Positions 1 through 9,798 of a DNA stretch of 64,000 nucleotides are shown in pieces. The stretch's first letter is position 1. The number at the start of each line of letters is the position of its first letter. Made by a program: the position numbers and the translations under genes. Source of the stretch: Flavobacterium psychrophilum DSM 3660 = ATCC 49418 (GTDB taxonomy: Bacteria; Bacteroidota; Bacteroidia; Flavobacteriales; Flavobacteriaceae); assembly GCF_002217405.1 (NCBI RefSeq), contig NZ_MUHE01000030.1:1-64000 (forward strand), written 5' to 3'. The notes beneath the pieces are model-generated. The model had not been told where the DNA came from. It saw only the letters and a list, made by a program, of their open reading frames with translations, and made no database searches.

Positions 1-40
1 AAAATATTAGTAAAACGGATTAAGTCGAAAACAGATCAAT

Positions 41-636
41 CCTAAAACCTGTGGATTGACAAAAATTAGGTATAAATATTAGTTAGTCTAAAAAGGAAGA
101 ATTCTATATTTCTCACTCCTCTGAATTGTGCTCTAAACGCTTTAATTTTCGCATTAAAAGATTCAGCCGAAGTATTTTGCTTTTAATGCCAAAGAAAACA
201 ACAATAGTTTGACAATCTAAAGGCTTTTTATCGATTAATTTCTTAAAAAAAAACATAAACTCTTGTGTCATGTGGGTTCCTTTGGCTACTAAATTCCAAT
301 CTCTTTTTATGATTTCGCTAGTGGATTTATTGGTCCAACGACGTCTTTTGATATGTAAGTACTCAAACTGACCTCTTAACGGAAAATCCTGAATCGTAAT
401 TTCCTCCATGAAGCCTTTGGAGACCAATTTAATGGCAGCAAATTCTTTTGGAGGTTTTGCTTGCTCTTCAAAATACAGGTGTAGTTTTTCTTCGGAATTT
501 TTAAAAGAAGTAAGATTAAAATTCTCAATCAAAAACTCCAGTAACATTAATTTCAATAATTCTATATATGATTCCAATTGTTATTTTTTTTAATAAATAT
601 CAGAATTTTAAATTATCTCTCACTAGGTTTTGGTCC
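41..636 (-). mobile_element. Remnant of an ISAon1-type insertion sequence with a large internal deletion
   Basis: The ends carry imperfect inverted repeats: plus-strand CCTAAAACCTGTGGATTG near 41-58, and the complement of ACCAAAACCTAGTGAG near 620-635. Between them, on the minus strand, lie the N-terminal region of an ISAon1-type transposase and, in another frame, the last residues of the same transposase. The middle of the gene, including most of the catalytic core, is missing. Element limits are approximate because no target duplication was identified. Confidence 0.75.
66..577 (-). pseudogene. ISAon1-family transposase, N- and C-terminal pieces joined out of frame
   Basis: The reading frame starting at 577 gives the characteristic N-terminal region of ISAon1 transposases: HLYFEE near residue 33, ITIQDFPLRG near 60, LHIKRRRW near 74, RDWNLVAKG near 92. 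It continues to about residue 134 (FFGIKSK). From roughly position 178 downward a different frame reads NTSAESFNAKIKAFRAQF and then RGVRNIEFFLFRLTNIYT, ending at a stop at 66-68. That is the normal C-terminus of the same transposase. The open frame that runs to 113 is therefore chimeric and its last ~20 residues are out-of-frame noise. A full-length transposase would need roughly 250 more residues, an estimate from the family. The gene cannot make an active enzyme. Confidence 0.8.
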
Positions 637-1002
637 CGTATAAGTATGCTCTTGAGTTTAAAAATATTTATCAAATAAACCTCGAGAGTACTCGTCAAAT
701 AAAAGATATTGAACTCGATAAAGAAAACAAAACTATTAGAAATCACTGTTTTTAATGTCCAGGAAACAGTTTGAAATATCATTTGAAAACGACATTGGAC
801 TTCTTTATAAAACGACATACAAATACAGTGTCATTCAATTGTAAAACAAAACTCTTTAGAGTCGACTAAAGAGTTTTGTAGATGTTAAATTCTTACTCTT
901 TAGGATAGAGATATTTTTTGCTGAATCTCTAGAAAATTTATGTGACCCAAAAAAAGTTATACTTATCGGACAGGCTCTTTGTTTTTTTATTACTTTCGTA
1001 TC
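578..1002. other. Intergenic region between the IS remnant and murF
   Basis: It contains the right end of the IS remnant (to about 636), a perfect hairpin at 846-879 and the upstream region of murF. A 72-codon minus-strand frame at 600-818 has no recognisable motif, is rich in Phe/Ile/Leu as expected of AT-rich noise, and is not called as a gene. Confidence 0.6.
846..879. terminator. Perfect 14-bp hairpin, probable terminator or structured RNA
   Basis: Arms ACAAAACTCTTTAG (846-859) and CTAAAGAGTTTTGT (866-879) pair perfectly around a 6-nt loop. The stem ends in T-rich sequence on both strands, so it could stop transcription either way between the IS remnant and murF. Confidence 0.5.
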
Positions 1003-2286
1003 ATGAAAATCGAAGAAATTTACCAATGTTATTTGCAGTGTACTTCTGTAAGCACGGATACACGAAAAATAGAAAATAACTCCTTGTTTATTGCATTGAA
1101 GGGGGATAATTTTGATGCCAATACTTTTGCGGAAGAAGCAATAAGTAAAGGGGCGTTATTTGTAATCATTGATGATAAAAAACATCACACCAATAAGGAC
1201 AAAATGATTCTTGTATTAGATAGTTTGCAAACACTCCAAGAACTTGCAAAATACCATCGCCAACAATTAGGGCTCCCTATAATTGCTTTAACAGGGAGTA
1301 ATGGGAAGACAACTACCAAAGAACTTATAAATGTTGTTCTTTCAAAAAAATATAATGCTAAAGCAACGATTGGTAATTTAAACAATCATATTGGTGTGCC
1401 ACTCACATTGCTATCTTTCGACGAAGATACAGATATTGGTATTGTAGAAATGGGTGCTAACCACCAAAAAGAAATCGAATTGTTATGCTCTATTGCAGAA
1501 CCTAATTTTGGATACATCACAAATTTTGGTAAAGCTCACCTAGAAGGTTTTGGAGGGATAGACGGAGTGATAAAAGCAAAAAGTGAATTGTATAATTACC
1601 TAGAAGAAAATAAGCAAACAGCTTTTGTAAACCTTGATGATGAGATTCAGAATCAAAAAACCATGCAAATAATGCGTTATAGCTTTTCAATTGCAAAAGA
1701 AAGCGATGTTAAGATAGATTTTGTAGTTGCAAATCCAATGGTTGAGATTAATTATAAGAAAATGAAAATTAAATCCCATCTGATAGGGTTGTATAATGCA
1801 AATAATATAAGCGCTGCGATAGCTATTGGGAAATATTTTAATATTGCTGACGATGATATTAAAGATGCCATACAAAATTATATTCCTACAAATAATCGTT
1901 CCCAGTTAATAGAAAAAAACAGCAATAACATTATTTTAGATGCTTATAATGCAAACCCGAGTAGTATGGAGGCTGCAATTACAAACTTTATACAACTAAA
2001 AGCAAAAGATAAAATTGCGATTTTGGGGGATATGTTTGAGCTTGGTAACGATAGTTTAATAGAGCATAAAAAAATTATTGAACTCTTTATAAACGGACCA
2101 GAAATAGAAACTTATTTTATTGGAAAAGACTTTTATTGTAATAAAATTGAGATGAAAAACATTCATTTTTTTGATACTTACGAATCATTTTCCAAAAGTT
2201 TTAAAACAAGGAAAACAAGTAAAAACACAATTTTAATTAAAGGTTCAAGAGGAATGTCATTAGAGCGAACACTCGAAATATTGTAA
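1003..2286 (+). CDS. murF: UDP-N-acetylmuramoyl-tripeptide--D-alanyl-D-alanine ligase
   Basis: Cytoplasmic Mur ligase that adds D-Ala-D-Ala to UDP-MurNAc-tripeptide using ATP, the last cytoplasmic step of the peptidoglycan precursor. Visible signatures are the N-terminal STDTRKI segment, the Mur P-loop GSNGKTTT at residues 98-105, EMGANHQKEIELL in the central domain, and the C-terminal KGSRGMSLE typical of MurF. A frame extends 8 codons further upstream (979), but the Met at 1003 fits the family N-terminus (MKIEEIY) better and gives 427 residues, a normal MurF length. It stands alone on the plus strand upstream of the gliding and T9SS genes, an arrangement known from flavobacteria. Confidence 0.95.
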   Translation: MKIEEIYQCYLQCTSVSTDTRKIENNSLFIALKGDNFDANTFAEEAISKGALFVIIDDKKHHTNKDKMILVLDSLQTLQELAKYHRQQLGLPIIALTGSNGKTTTKELINVVLSKKYNAKATIGNLNNHIGVPLTLLSFDEDTDIGIVEMGANHQKEIELLCSIAEPNFGYITNFGKAHLEGFGGIDGVIKAKSELYNYLEENKQTAFVNLDDEIQNQKTMQIMRYSFSIAKESDVKIDFVVANPMVEINYKKMKIKSHLIGLYNANNISAAIAIGKYFNIADDDIKDAIQNYIPTNNRSQLIEKNSNNIILDAYNANPSSMEAAITNFIQLKAKDKIAILGDMFELGNDSLIEHKKIIELFINGPEIETYFIGKDFYCNKIEMKNIHFFDTYESFSKSFKTRKTSKNTILIKGSRGMSLERTLEIL

Positions 2287-2502
2287 TTATTAATTATAAT
2301 TACAGTAGCTGATTTTTTACTGAAGGATGAGTTTGTGTTCGGTTTTAAGAATATAAGAAAGAGTATATAAAAAAACTAAGGGATCTAAAACAAGAACAAT
2401 ATGATGTATGTTTTCTGAAGAAACAATTTAGCTCTTACTGTTTCAAAGAGCTACTGTGTTTATTAAGTTTTAGTGTTTGTTTTTATGATTTAATTATGTT
2501 GT

Positions 2503-2619
2503 GAATTCAGTATGCACAAAATAGGATCGAACCTAATTTAAAAATCATTAGTATCTTACTTGCTTATCTTCTATGTATTTATTGTACTTAAATTAGGTAA
2601 ATACTGAACTCTTTTTTTT
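2503..2619 (+). repeat. Imperfect long inverted repeat followed by a T-run
   Basis: GAATTCAGTAT (2503-2513) and CCTAATTTAA (2532-2541) are answered by TTAAATTAGG (2588-2597) and ATACTGAACTC (2601-2611), with CTTTTTTTT at 2611-2619. It may be a terminator-bearing transcript or a degenerate miniature element; the sequence does not decide. Confidence 0.4.
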
Positions 2620-2667
2620 AAAGCGCATTGTTTTTACTCTTTTGAATAAAATAAATTTAATAAAAAA

Positions 2668-2697
2668 GACTGTCCGAAAATTATTTTTCGGACAGTC
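2668..2697 (-). terminator. Rho-independent terminator of gldJ
   Basis: A 13-bp perfect stem (GACTGTCCGAAAA / TTTTCGGACAGTC) with a 4-nt loop. On the minus strand it is followed by a T-run (complement of AAAAAA at 2662-2667), placing it 25 nt after the gldJ stop codon. Confidence 0.85.
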
Positions 2698-2722
2698 TCA
2701 TTAACTTTTGTATAAGAAATTA

Positions 2723-4453
2723 CTAATTTCTTGCTCTTTTTGGCTTATCAGATTTTGGACCAACTCTAGACATTGCGCATCTAAATCCAATATAATCAGA
2801 AGCAATATCTTGTTGGCAGTATCTTCTTTGTGCTGGATCTAGCCAATAAGCTCTATCTTTCCAAGATCCACCTTTGTAAACTCTTACATCATCTCCAATA
2901 AGTGTTGTTCTTTTTGCAGACTTGTCAAATTTTCTATCCATTTTTCCTGTCGAATCGGCAGAAACTTTATGCATAGGAGAGTCGTACATTCTGTTTTTTT
3001 CGTCTTTTTTAGCTTCACCTTCTTCAGATGCGCCATAATCGAAGAAACGTGTAGATTGTTTGTCTCCATCTCTATAGTTTATCTCATTACTTTTGTCAAA
3101 GTTTTGTCTTAAGTACGTTTCTTTTTCATTTACAGGTACTTGAACAATTTCTCCTGGTTTGTTTCTAGCGATAACTTTACCGTTACTTAATGTGTCGTAT
3201 TTAATATTTTCAGAGGTTACTAATTCGATTTTTCCGTCTTCACCAATTTTATTTTTAGTATAAACATTTCCACGAACGTAGTTGAAATCATTTGCTTCAT
3301 CATCAACCATTGGTCTGTAAACATCTTGCACCCATTCTGCAACGTTACCGGCCATGTCATATAATCCGAAATCATTTGGTTTGTATGATTTTACAGGAGC
3401 GGTAATATCAGCTCCATCATCAGACCAACCTGCTATTCCTCCGTAATCACCTTTTCCTTGTTTGAAATTGGCTAATTGATCACCTTTTGTTGATCTGCTT
3501 CCAGAACGTGTGTAAGACCCTTTCCAAGGGTATTTTTTCTGACCTCTGTATAGGTTGTATTCTCTATTTCCTACATCGGCGGCAGAGGCGTATTCCCATT
3601 CTGCTTCGGTTGGTAGTCTGTATTCAGGCAAAAGTATTCCTGAAGTTTTTTGTGCATATACGTTTTTTGGGCCGTCAGTTGCAGCTGGATCTGCACTAGT
3701 AGTAGTTGCAGATGCACTAGATTTTTTAGCACTTTTACCTGATTTACGACCTGTTTTTTTCAAAATAATTTCCTCATTTCCACTAAATGCTGTTGACGGA
3801 GAAGCCAAATATGCTTCGGTGCTAAAAGTGTTGTTTGCATCTGCATCGACAACTTTAGCGCCTTTTTTCATATATCCTTCTTTTTCAAGAACTGATTCGT
3901 TTACACGATCAGTTCTCCATTTAGCGAATTCACTAGACTGAATCCAGTTTACTCCTACAACTGGGTATTGTGAGTAAGCAGGGTGTCTTAGGTAATTATT
4001 GGTCATGGTTTCATTATAACCTAATCTATTTCTCCAAACTAATGTGTCAGGAAGTGCACCTTCGTAAATGTTTTTGTAGTTTTCTTCAGTAGGTGGAAAA
4101 ACTCTCTTGGTCCAATCTAAATATTCCATATACATTAGGTTTGTCACCTCAGTTTCATCCATATAAAATGATTGAACGTGCTGCTGAGTTGGTGTGTTAT
4201 TCCAATCATGCATTACATCATCTTGCACTTTACCCATTGTAAATGTCCCACCTTCAACTAATACTAATCCAGGAGCTGTTGCTTGTTTAGTAAAATTATT
4301 GTTGTATTGGAAACCACCATTTGGGTCGTTAATCTTCCATCCGGTAGCGGAAGAAGTGTTTTTCGAACTAGACTTTTTACTACAACTAGTAAATCCAAAC
4401 AATACTATTAATGAAAACAGTACTCTTACAGTCACAATTTTGTTTACTTTCAT
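2723..4453 (-). CDS. gldJ: Gliding motility lipoprotein GldJ
   Basis: Outer-membrane-associated lipoprotein of the flavobacterial gliding/T9SS machinery, related to formylglycine-generating enzyme (SUMF1-like) domains. The Met at 4453 gives a lipoprotein signal ending LFGFTSC (Cys24); the open frame extends 10 codons further but those residues spoil the signal. SUMF1-type blocks are visible: LVEGGTFTMG, MDETEVTN, YPVVGVNW, YRLPTEAEWEYA, YDMAGNVAEWVQD and the terminal RVYKGGSW, DYIGFRCA. A Ser/Ala/Lys-rich spacer lies near residues 235-270. It is encoded divergently from porU, as in known flavobacterial gliding loci. GldK is a paralogue, but the neighbourhood with porU/porV supports GldJ. Confidence 0.9.
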   Translation of the reverse strand: MKVNKIVTVRVLFSLIVLFGFTSCSKKSSSKNTSSATGWKINDPNGGFQYNNNFTKQATAPGLVLVEGGTFTMGKVQDDVMHDWNNTPTQQHVQSFYMDETEVTNLMYMEYLDWTKRVFPPTEENYKNIYEGALPDTLVWRNRLGYNETMTNNYLRHPAYSQYPVVGVNWIQSSEFAKWRTDRVNESVLEKEGYMKKGAKVVDADANNTFSTEAYLASPSTAFSGNEEIILKKTGRKSGKSAKKSSASATTTSADPAATDGPKNVYAQKTSGILLPEYRLPTEAEWEYASAADVGNREYNLYRGQKKYPWKGSYTRSGSRSTKGDQLANFKQGKGDYGGIAGWSDDGADITAPVKSYKPNDFGLYDMAGNVAEWVQDVYRPMVDDEANDFNYVRGNVYTKNKIGEDGKIELVTSENIKYDTLSNGKVIARNKPGEIVQVPVNEKETYLRQNFDKSNEINYRDGDKQSTRFFDYGASEEGEAKKDEKNRMYDSPMHKVSADSTGKMDRKFDKSAKRTTLIGDDVRVYKGGSWKDRAYWLDPAQRRYCQQDIASDYIGFRCAMSRVGPKSDKPKRARN

Positions 4454-4652
4454 ACTTTCGTAGGTAATTATTTTGTGGTGCAATATAACAATTAACGATT
4501 AAACCGCAACACTTTTTTTAGAAATATTTTAAAATAAAATGATTTATTTTCTTTACTTATTACTAATAACGTATTATATGTTTTTATATTGTGTAAAATA
4601 ATTTATTTTTACTTGCTAAAATAAATGTCATTTAATCACGTTATCCTTAAAT

Positions 4653-7600
4653 ATGAAAAAAATTATCTTTACAATTGTATTGTTTGCTTTTCAGATGTTA
4701 TTTTCTCAAGAGTCTGCAACAATTGCTATTAGTTGGGCAGACGGAAAGTATTCTGTTACAGAAAACTATGCGGTAACTATTCCGAATTTTAAATCGGATA
4801 GCTTTATTTATGATGATGTAAAAAAAAGCATTTTCTTTTCTAAGAAATTTGAAACAACTTTTGCTATCGATGAGGAGAGTTTAAACTTGTCTGATGTTGT
4901 TTTTGAAGCCATTGCCGAAGAAAAACTAGGAGATTTAGATAGGTCTAAAATTCCAGAAAGATTAAATGCAACGATCGTAAATGTAAATGCTAGAGATATA
5001 AATTACGGTTTATTAACTTTTTCTCCTATTATAAAGGAAGGTGGTACTTACAAAAGAGTCTTGTCGTTATCGTTTGGCTATACGGCGGGAGCATCGGCTG
5101 TTTTGTATAGGCAAAATATTACTACAGCCACAAGTCAGGTAGAGAGTTCAGTTCTGAAAACAGGAAATTGGCGCAAGTTTTATGTAGAAAAATCTGGAGT
5201 TTACGCTATTTCTAAGGCATTTTTATCAGGATTGGGTTTTAATGTAAATGTAGATCCTCGAACAATAAAGATTTATGGTAATGGCGGTCGCATGATTCCG
5301 CTTCTCAATTCTGTGCCTTATCCAACGGATTTGGCTGAAAATGCGATACAATTTGTTGGCGAAAACGATGGCGTTTTTAATGAGGGTGATTTTATTTTGT
5401 TTTATGCAGAAGGTGTCGATAATTATAATAATGATAGCGATACGCATGTTAATTTATATGCAGATAAATCATACTATTATGTTACATCATCTGCATCAAT
5501 CGGAAAAAGAATTACTCCAATTTTAGAGTCTCCACAGCCACCAGACGCTATATTTACAACTTATGACGAGTATCAGTATCATGAAATAGACAAAACTAAT
5601 CTTGCGCATTTAGGTAGAAGATGGTTTGGAGAGCCGTTTAATATTAATAACAATCAAAATTTTGATTTTTCATTTCCAAATATTGTTACTACCAATCCAG
5701 TATCGGTAAAAGTGCAAGTAGGAGCTGTTAGTACTAATAATTCTTCTTTTTCTATAAAGGTTAATAATTTAAATGTTGGAAACATTAATTTATTTGGAGT
5801 TTCTTCCTATGCCCTTGGTAGCGAAGGTGCTTTTTCAAATACAATAAATACGACAAGTTCGAATATTTCGGTCAATTTAAATTACAATAATAATGGTGTG
5901 CCTAGTGGTATAGGATATTTAGATTATATTACATTAAAAGCAAAATCAAATTTGAAAGGTTATGGTAAGCAATTTAGATTTTCTGTCGATGCTGTTTCGT
6001 CATCTATCGGGATTTGCGAATATCAAATTAGTAACGCCGCATCGATAGGTCAGGTTTGGGATATTACAGATATATATAATGTTTCAACAAAATTTAATAC
6101 AGGACAGGCACAATTTTCACTAAAAACATTTATGGGTGAGGCTAAAAAGTATATAGCCATAGATAATGTAGATTTTTACACACCGCTAAAGGATTTAAAT
6201 ACAAATGTTTTCAATCAGGATTTAAAAGGTACTATTTTTTTTACCAAACAAGGCGTTTTTGAAGATATAGATTATCTTATTATTACGCCCGCTTCATTAA
6301 GTAGTCAGGCAGAGCGATTAGCAAATTTTCACAGAATAAATTCTAATCTTAATGTAAAAGTGATTAATTTAGAGAATTTGTACGAAGAATTTTCGTCCGG
6401 AAAACAAGATATAGGGGCTATTAGAAATTTTGTAAAATACGTTTACGATAACGCATCTATTCCTGCTAGAAGATTAAAATATTTATGTCTTTTTGGAGAT
6501 GCTTCGTATGATTTTAAAGACAGAATTAAAAACAACACTAATATTGTTCCAGTATTTCAATCTATGGAAAGTTTTTCTCTTTCAGGTTCGTTTGTTTCCG
6601 ATGATTATTTTGGGTTAATGAACGCTAACGAAGGGAATATGCTAGGTGCATTAGGCTTAGATATAGCCGTAGGAAGAATGCTGGTTTCTAGTTTGCCTCA
6701 AGCAGAACAGATGGTTTCAAAAGTAATAGATTATTATGATAAAAAATCGTTTGGCAGATGGCGAAATAATCTCGTATTTATTTCCGATGATATAGATAAA
6801 GTTAGCGATGCTACTTTGCAGACGGATTTAGACGACTTGGCAAATAAGATTACTTTAGAGAAACCTTTTTTTAATGCCAAAAAAATACACGCCGATTCGT
6901 ATGTGCAAGAAACTACATCGGGCGGACAAAAATATCCTAAGGCCAAATTAGATTTTATAAATTCCTTTGGGCAAGGTGCTTTGGTTTTTAACTATTTCGG
7001 GCACGGAGGTGAGGAAGGGCTTGCGGGCGAAAGACTTTTTGAAGCAAAAGATGCCATGGCATTAAATAATAAATATAAATATCCGTTATTTATAACTGTA
7101 ACCTGCGAATTTACACGTTTCGACAATCCGTCAAGACCTACAGCGGGCGAACAAACCTACTGGAATCCTTTAGGCGGCGCAGTATCAATGATAACTACAA
7201 CACGGCAAATTGGACAGTCAACAGGAGAAATATTCAATGTTAATTTAGCCTCAAAATTATTTGCATACGGTTCTGAGAATTATACATCGGTTGCAGAGTC
7301 TGTCCGATTAACCAAAGTAATGTCTGCAGATTCAGGTAACAATGTAATTTCTTATATAGGAGATCCTGCACTAAAATTAGCAATACCAAAACCAAAAGTA
7401 AAGTTAACAAAAATAAACGGGGTGCCTATTACAGGAACCCCAGATGTATTGCAAGCCCTAGGATATGTAACGCTTACTGGAGAGGTTACAGATCAGTTCG
7501 ATGCGCCGCTAACAAGCTATAATGGAGAATTAGCTATAAATATATATGATAAAAATATAAATAGAACCACATTAGCAAATGACGCAATATCTCTTAATGG

Positions 7601-8489
7601 CGTTCTTCAAATAATGAATTTTACCACATTAGGAGAGACTATTTTTAGAGGAAACGCATCAGTTACAAACGGACAGTTCGAATTTAGTTTTGTTGTGCCA
7701 CGTGATATAAAAATACCCGTAGGTAACGGAAAAATAAGTTTTTATGCAAAAAATAATAATGCGTTAGAAGATCAAAGAGGTCATGATTTTTCTATAAAAA
7801 TAGGAGGTTTAAATACTAACGCTGTCGCTGATGTTGTACCGCCAAAAATAAAAATTTATATGAATGATACGTCTTTTGTTTCTGGCGGAATCACAAATCA
7901 GTCCCCATTATTTTTAGCTTTTCTAGAAGACGAACACGGTATAAATACAGCTAGTGGTATAGGTCACGATATAGTCGTTTATTTAGATGGCGATGAAGCA
8001 AAACCTTATGTCTTGAATGATTTTTACGAAACCGAACTAAACAATTATACAAAAGGAAAATTAAAATATCCATTCAGGAATTTAGCAATAGGTTTACATA
8101 CCTTAACATTCAAAGCTTGGGATGTTTATAACAATATCGCAACAGCTAATTTGCAATTTGTAGTAGTAGGCGACGAAGGATTAGCGCTAACAAATGTTCT
8201 AAATTATCCAAACCCATTTGTAAATCATACTGAATTTTGGTTTACTCACAACAGACCATTCGAGCCACTCGAGGTTCAAATACAAGTGTTTACCATAACA
8301 GGAAAAATAGTCTGGACAAAAAACCAAATTGTAAGTAACGAAGGATTTACCTCACGTGATATTACCTGGGACGGACGCGATGATTTTGGTGACAAAATAG
8401 GAAAAGGAGTGTATGTTTATAAGCTAACAGTCAAATCTAATCTTACCAATAAAAAGATTGAAAAATTCGAAAAATTAGTAATTCTTTAG
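4653..8489 (+). CDS. porU: Type IX secretion system sortase PorU
   Basis: Cell-surface C25-family protease that removes the C-terminal signal of T9SS cargo and attaches the protein to the surface. The 1278-residue product has a Sec signal peptide (MKKIIFTIVLFAFQMLFSQ), a long beta-rich N-terminal region, a gingipain-like domain with catalytic His in YFGHGGE (His784) and Cys in TVTCEFTRFD (Cys818), and a C-terminal beta-sandwich with NYPNPF and GKGVYVYKL near 1190-1278 resembling a T9SS C-terminal domain. PorU is known to keep its own domain uncleaved. It is followed by porV after 43 nt, consistent with co-transcription. Confidence 0.95.
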   Translation: MKKIIFTIVLFAFQMLFSQESATIAISWADGKYSVTENYAVTIPNFKSDSFIYDDVKKSIFFSKKFETTFAIDEESLNLSDVVFEAIAEEKLGDLDRSKIPERLNATIVNVNARDINYGLLTFSPIIKEGGTYKRVLSLSFGYTAGASAVLYRQNITTATSQVESSVLKTGNWRKFYVEKSGVYAISKAFLSGLGFNVNVDPRTIKIYGNGGRMIPLLNSVPYPTDLAENAIQFVGENDGVFNEGDFILFYAEGVDNYNNDSDTHVNLYADKSYYYVTSSASIGKRITPILESPQPPDAIFTTYDEYQYHEIDKTNLAHLGRRWFGEPFNINNNQNFDFSFPNIVTTNPVSVKVQVGAVSTNNSSFSIKVNNLNVGNINLFGVSSYALGSEGAFSNTINTTSSNISVNLNYNNNGVPSGIGYLDYITLKAKSNLKGYGKQFRFSVDAVSSSIGICEYQISNAASIGQVWDITDIYNVSTKFNTGQAQFSLKTFMGEAKKYIAIDNVDFYTPLKDLNTNVFNQDLKGTIFFTKQGVFEDIDYLIITPASLSSQAERLANFHRINSNLNVKVINLENLYEEFSSGKQDIGAIRNFVKYVYDNASIPARRLKYLCLFGDASYDFKDRIKNNTNIVPVFQSMESFSLSGSFVSDDYFGLMNANEGNMLGALGLDIAVGRMLVSSLPQAEQMVSKVIDYYDKKSFGRWRNNLVFISDDIDKVSDATLQTDLDDLANKITLEKPFFNAKKIHADSYVQETTSGGQKYPKAKLDFINSFGQGALVFNYFGHGGEEGLAGERLFEAKDAMALNNKYKYPLFITVTCEFTRFDNPSRPTAGEQTYWNPLGGAVSMITTTRQIGQSTGEIFNVNLASKLFAYGSENYTSVAESVRLTKVMSADSGNNVISYIGDPALKLAIPKPKVKLTKINGVPITGTPDVLQALGYVTLTGEVTDQFDAPLTSYNGELAINIYDKNINRTTLANDAISLNGVLQIMNFTTLGETIFRGNASVTNGQFEFSFVVPRDIKIPVGNGKISFYAKNNNALEDQRGHDFSIKIGGLNTNAVADVVPPKIKIYMNDTSFVSGGITNQSPLFLAFLEDEHGINTASGIGHDIVVYLDGDEAKPYVLNDFYETELNNYTKGKLKYPFRNLAIGLHTLTFKAWDVYNNIATANLQFVVVGDEGLALTNVLNYPNPFVNHTEFWFTHNRPFEPLEVQIQVFTITGKIVWTKNQIVSNEGFTSRDITWDGRDDFGDKIGKGVYVYKLTVKSNLTNKKIEKFEKLVIL

Positions 8490-8532
8490 TGTAAAGAATA
8501 TATATTTGTTAATTATTATATCAAAAAAGAAA

Positions 8533-9726
8533 ATGAAGAAAGTAGTATTTATATTAGCTGGATTATTTATCGGGATTAATGCAAACGCACAAACCGAGCG
8601 ACCTATAACCACAGGAGTGCCCTTTTTATTAATCGCTTCCGATGCTCGTGCAGCAGCCATGGGAGATAACGGAGTTGCGACCTCGCCTGATGCTTTTTCG
8701 CAACTATATAACCCTGCAAAATACGCTTTTTCGATAAAGAAACAAGGTTTTGCAGTAAGTTATACGCCTTATCTTACGGCACTTGTAAATGACATTTCAT
8801 TAGGACAACTTAATTATTTTAATAAAATAAACGAAAGAAGCGCCATAGGAACCAGTTTGCGTTATTTTAGTCTGGGAGAAATCCAGTTAACGGATGATCA
8901 AGGAAACAACAAAGCTATTGTAAAACCAAACGAATTAGCACTAGACTTGTCTTACTCGTTAAAATTGAGCGAAAAATTTTCTATGGCTGTAGCTGGTCGT
9001 TATATAAGATCTAGTCTAAAAGTATCTTCAGAAACAGTCGATGCCTCGGCAGCAAGTACTTTTGCTATAGATGTTGCAGGTTATTATCAATCAGATGAGA
9101 TTGCTTATTCTGATTTTAATGGTCGTTGGCGAGGAGGTTTTAATCTTCAAAACATAGGGCCTAAACTCAATTATGACGGTGCGACTGGTGCCGAAAATAA
9201 CGCTAATTTCTTGCCGTCAAACCTGCGTATAGGTGGTGGTTTCGATTTTATTTTAGACGATTATAACAAAATTTCTACTAATGTAGAGTTTTCAAAACTA
9301 TTAGTTCCAACGCCACAAATAGTAGTACCCGTAGATTTAAACGGCGACGGAGACACTTCTGATCAAGGTGAAAATGGTATTGCGCAAGCTAACACAAATT
9401 ATAAAGCCATTGGCTGGACATCTGGAATTTTTAAATCTTTTGGTGATGCACCAGGTGGTTTTAGCGAAGAAATAAAAGAATTTACCTACGCAATCGGGGC
9501 AGAATATTGGTACCAAGACTCATTTGCTTTTCGTTTAGGGTATTTTCATGAAAGTGAAGAAAAAGGAAAAAGAAAATACTTTACATTAGGAGCTGGATTT
9601 AAGTATAATGTAGTTACTTTAGATGTTTCTTATTTGTTTTCGGCATCAAAAGTGCCAAATCCTTTAGAAAATACGCTGCGTTTTTCTCTAACATTTAATT
9701 TCGGAGATGACTATGATCAAAATTAA
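8533..9726 (+). CDS. porV: Type IX secretion system outer membrane protein PorV
   Basis: Outer-membrane beta-barrel of the T9SS attachment complex; it shuttles cargo from the translocon to PorU. The start at 8533 gives a clean signal peptide (MKKVVFILAGLFIGINANAQ), nine codons inside the longest open frame. The mature protein begins TERPITTGVPFLLIASDARAAAMGDNG, the conserved PorV/FadL-like N-terminus, and ends in a typical aromatic strand (LRFSLTFNFG). A strong terminator follows at 9751-9786, so porU-porV appear to form a unit. Confidence 0.92.
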   Translation: MKKVVFILAGLFIGINANAQTERPITTGVPFLLIASDARAAAMGDNGVATSPDAFSQLYNPAKYAFSIKKQGFAVSYTPYLTALVNDISLGQLNYFNKINERSAIGTSLRYFSLGEIQLTDDQGNNKAIVKPNELALDLSYSLKLSEKFSMAVAGRYIRSSLKVSSETVDASAASTFAIDVAGYYQSDEIAYSDFNGRWRGGFNLQNIGPKLNYDGATGAENNANFLPSNLRIGGGFDFILDDYNKISTNVEFSKLLVPTPQIVVPVDLNGDGDTSDQGENGIAQANTNYKAIGWTSGIFKSFGDAPGGFSEEIKEFTYAIGAEYWYQDSFAFRLGYFHESEEKGKRKYFTLGAGFKYNVVTLDVSYLFSASKVPNPLENTLRFSLTFNFGDDYDQN

Positions 9727-9750
9727 AATCAATAAATAACAAATAAACAA

Positions 9751-9786
9751 TCCAAATTTCAATTGCTGAAATTTGGATTTTTTTTC
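9751..9786 (+). terminator. Rho-independent terminator after porV
   Basis: TCCAAATTTC (9751-9760) pairs with GAAATTTGGA (9768-9777) around a 7-nt loop, followed directly by nine T. Confidence 0.9.
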
Positions 9787-9798
9787 CCTTAATAAATT

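Larger units (their letters stand above)
2287..2722. other. Intergenic region after murF
   Basis: 436 nt with no convincing gene. It holds an imperfect inverted repeat (2503-2513 and 2532-2541 pairing with 2588-2597 and 2601-2611) followed by a run of eight T, and the strong hairpin at 2668-2697 that serves the opposite gene gldJ. The first structure could be the murF terminator or the end of a small RNA. Confidence 0.5.

Noticed and set aside
600..818. 72-codon minus-strand open frame beside the IS remnant
   Set aside because: Low-complexity hydrophobic composition, no motif, overlaps the IS end; looks like chance in AT-rich DNA.
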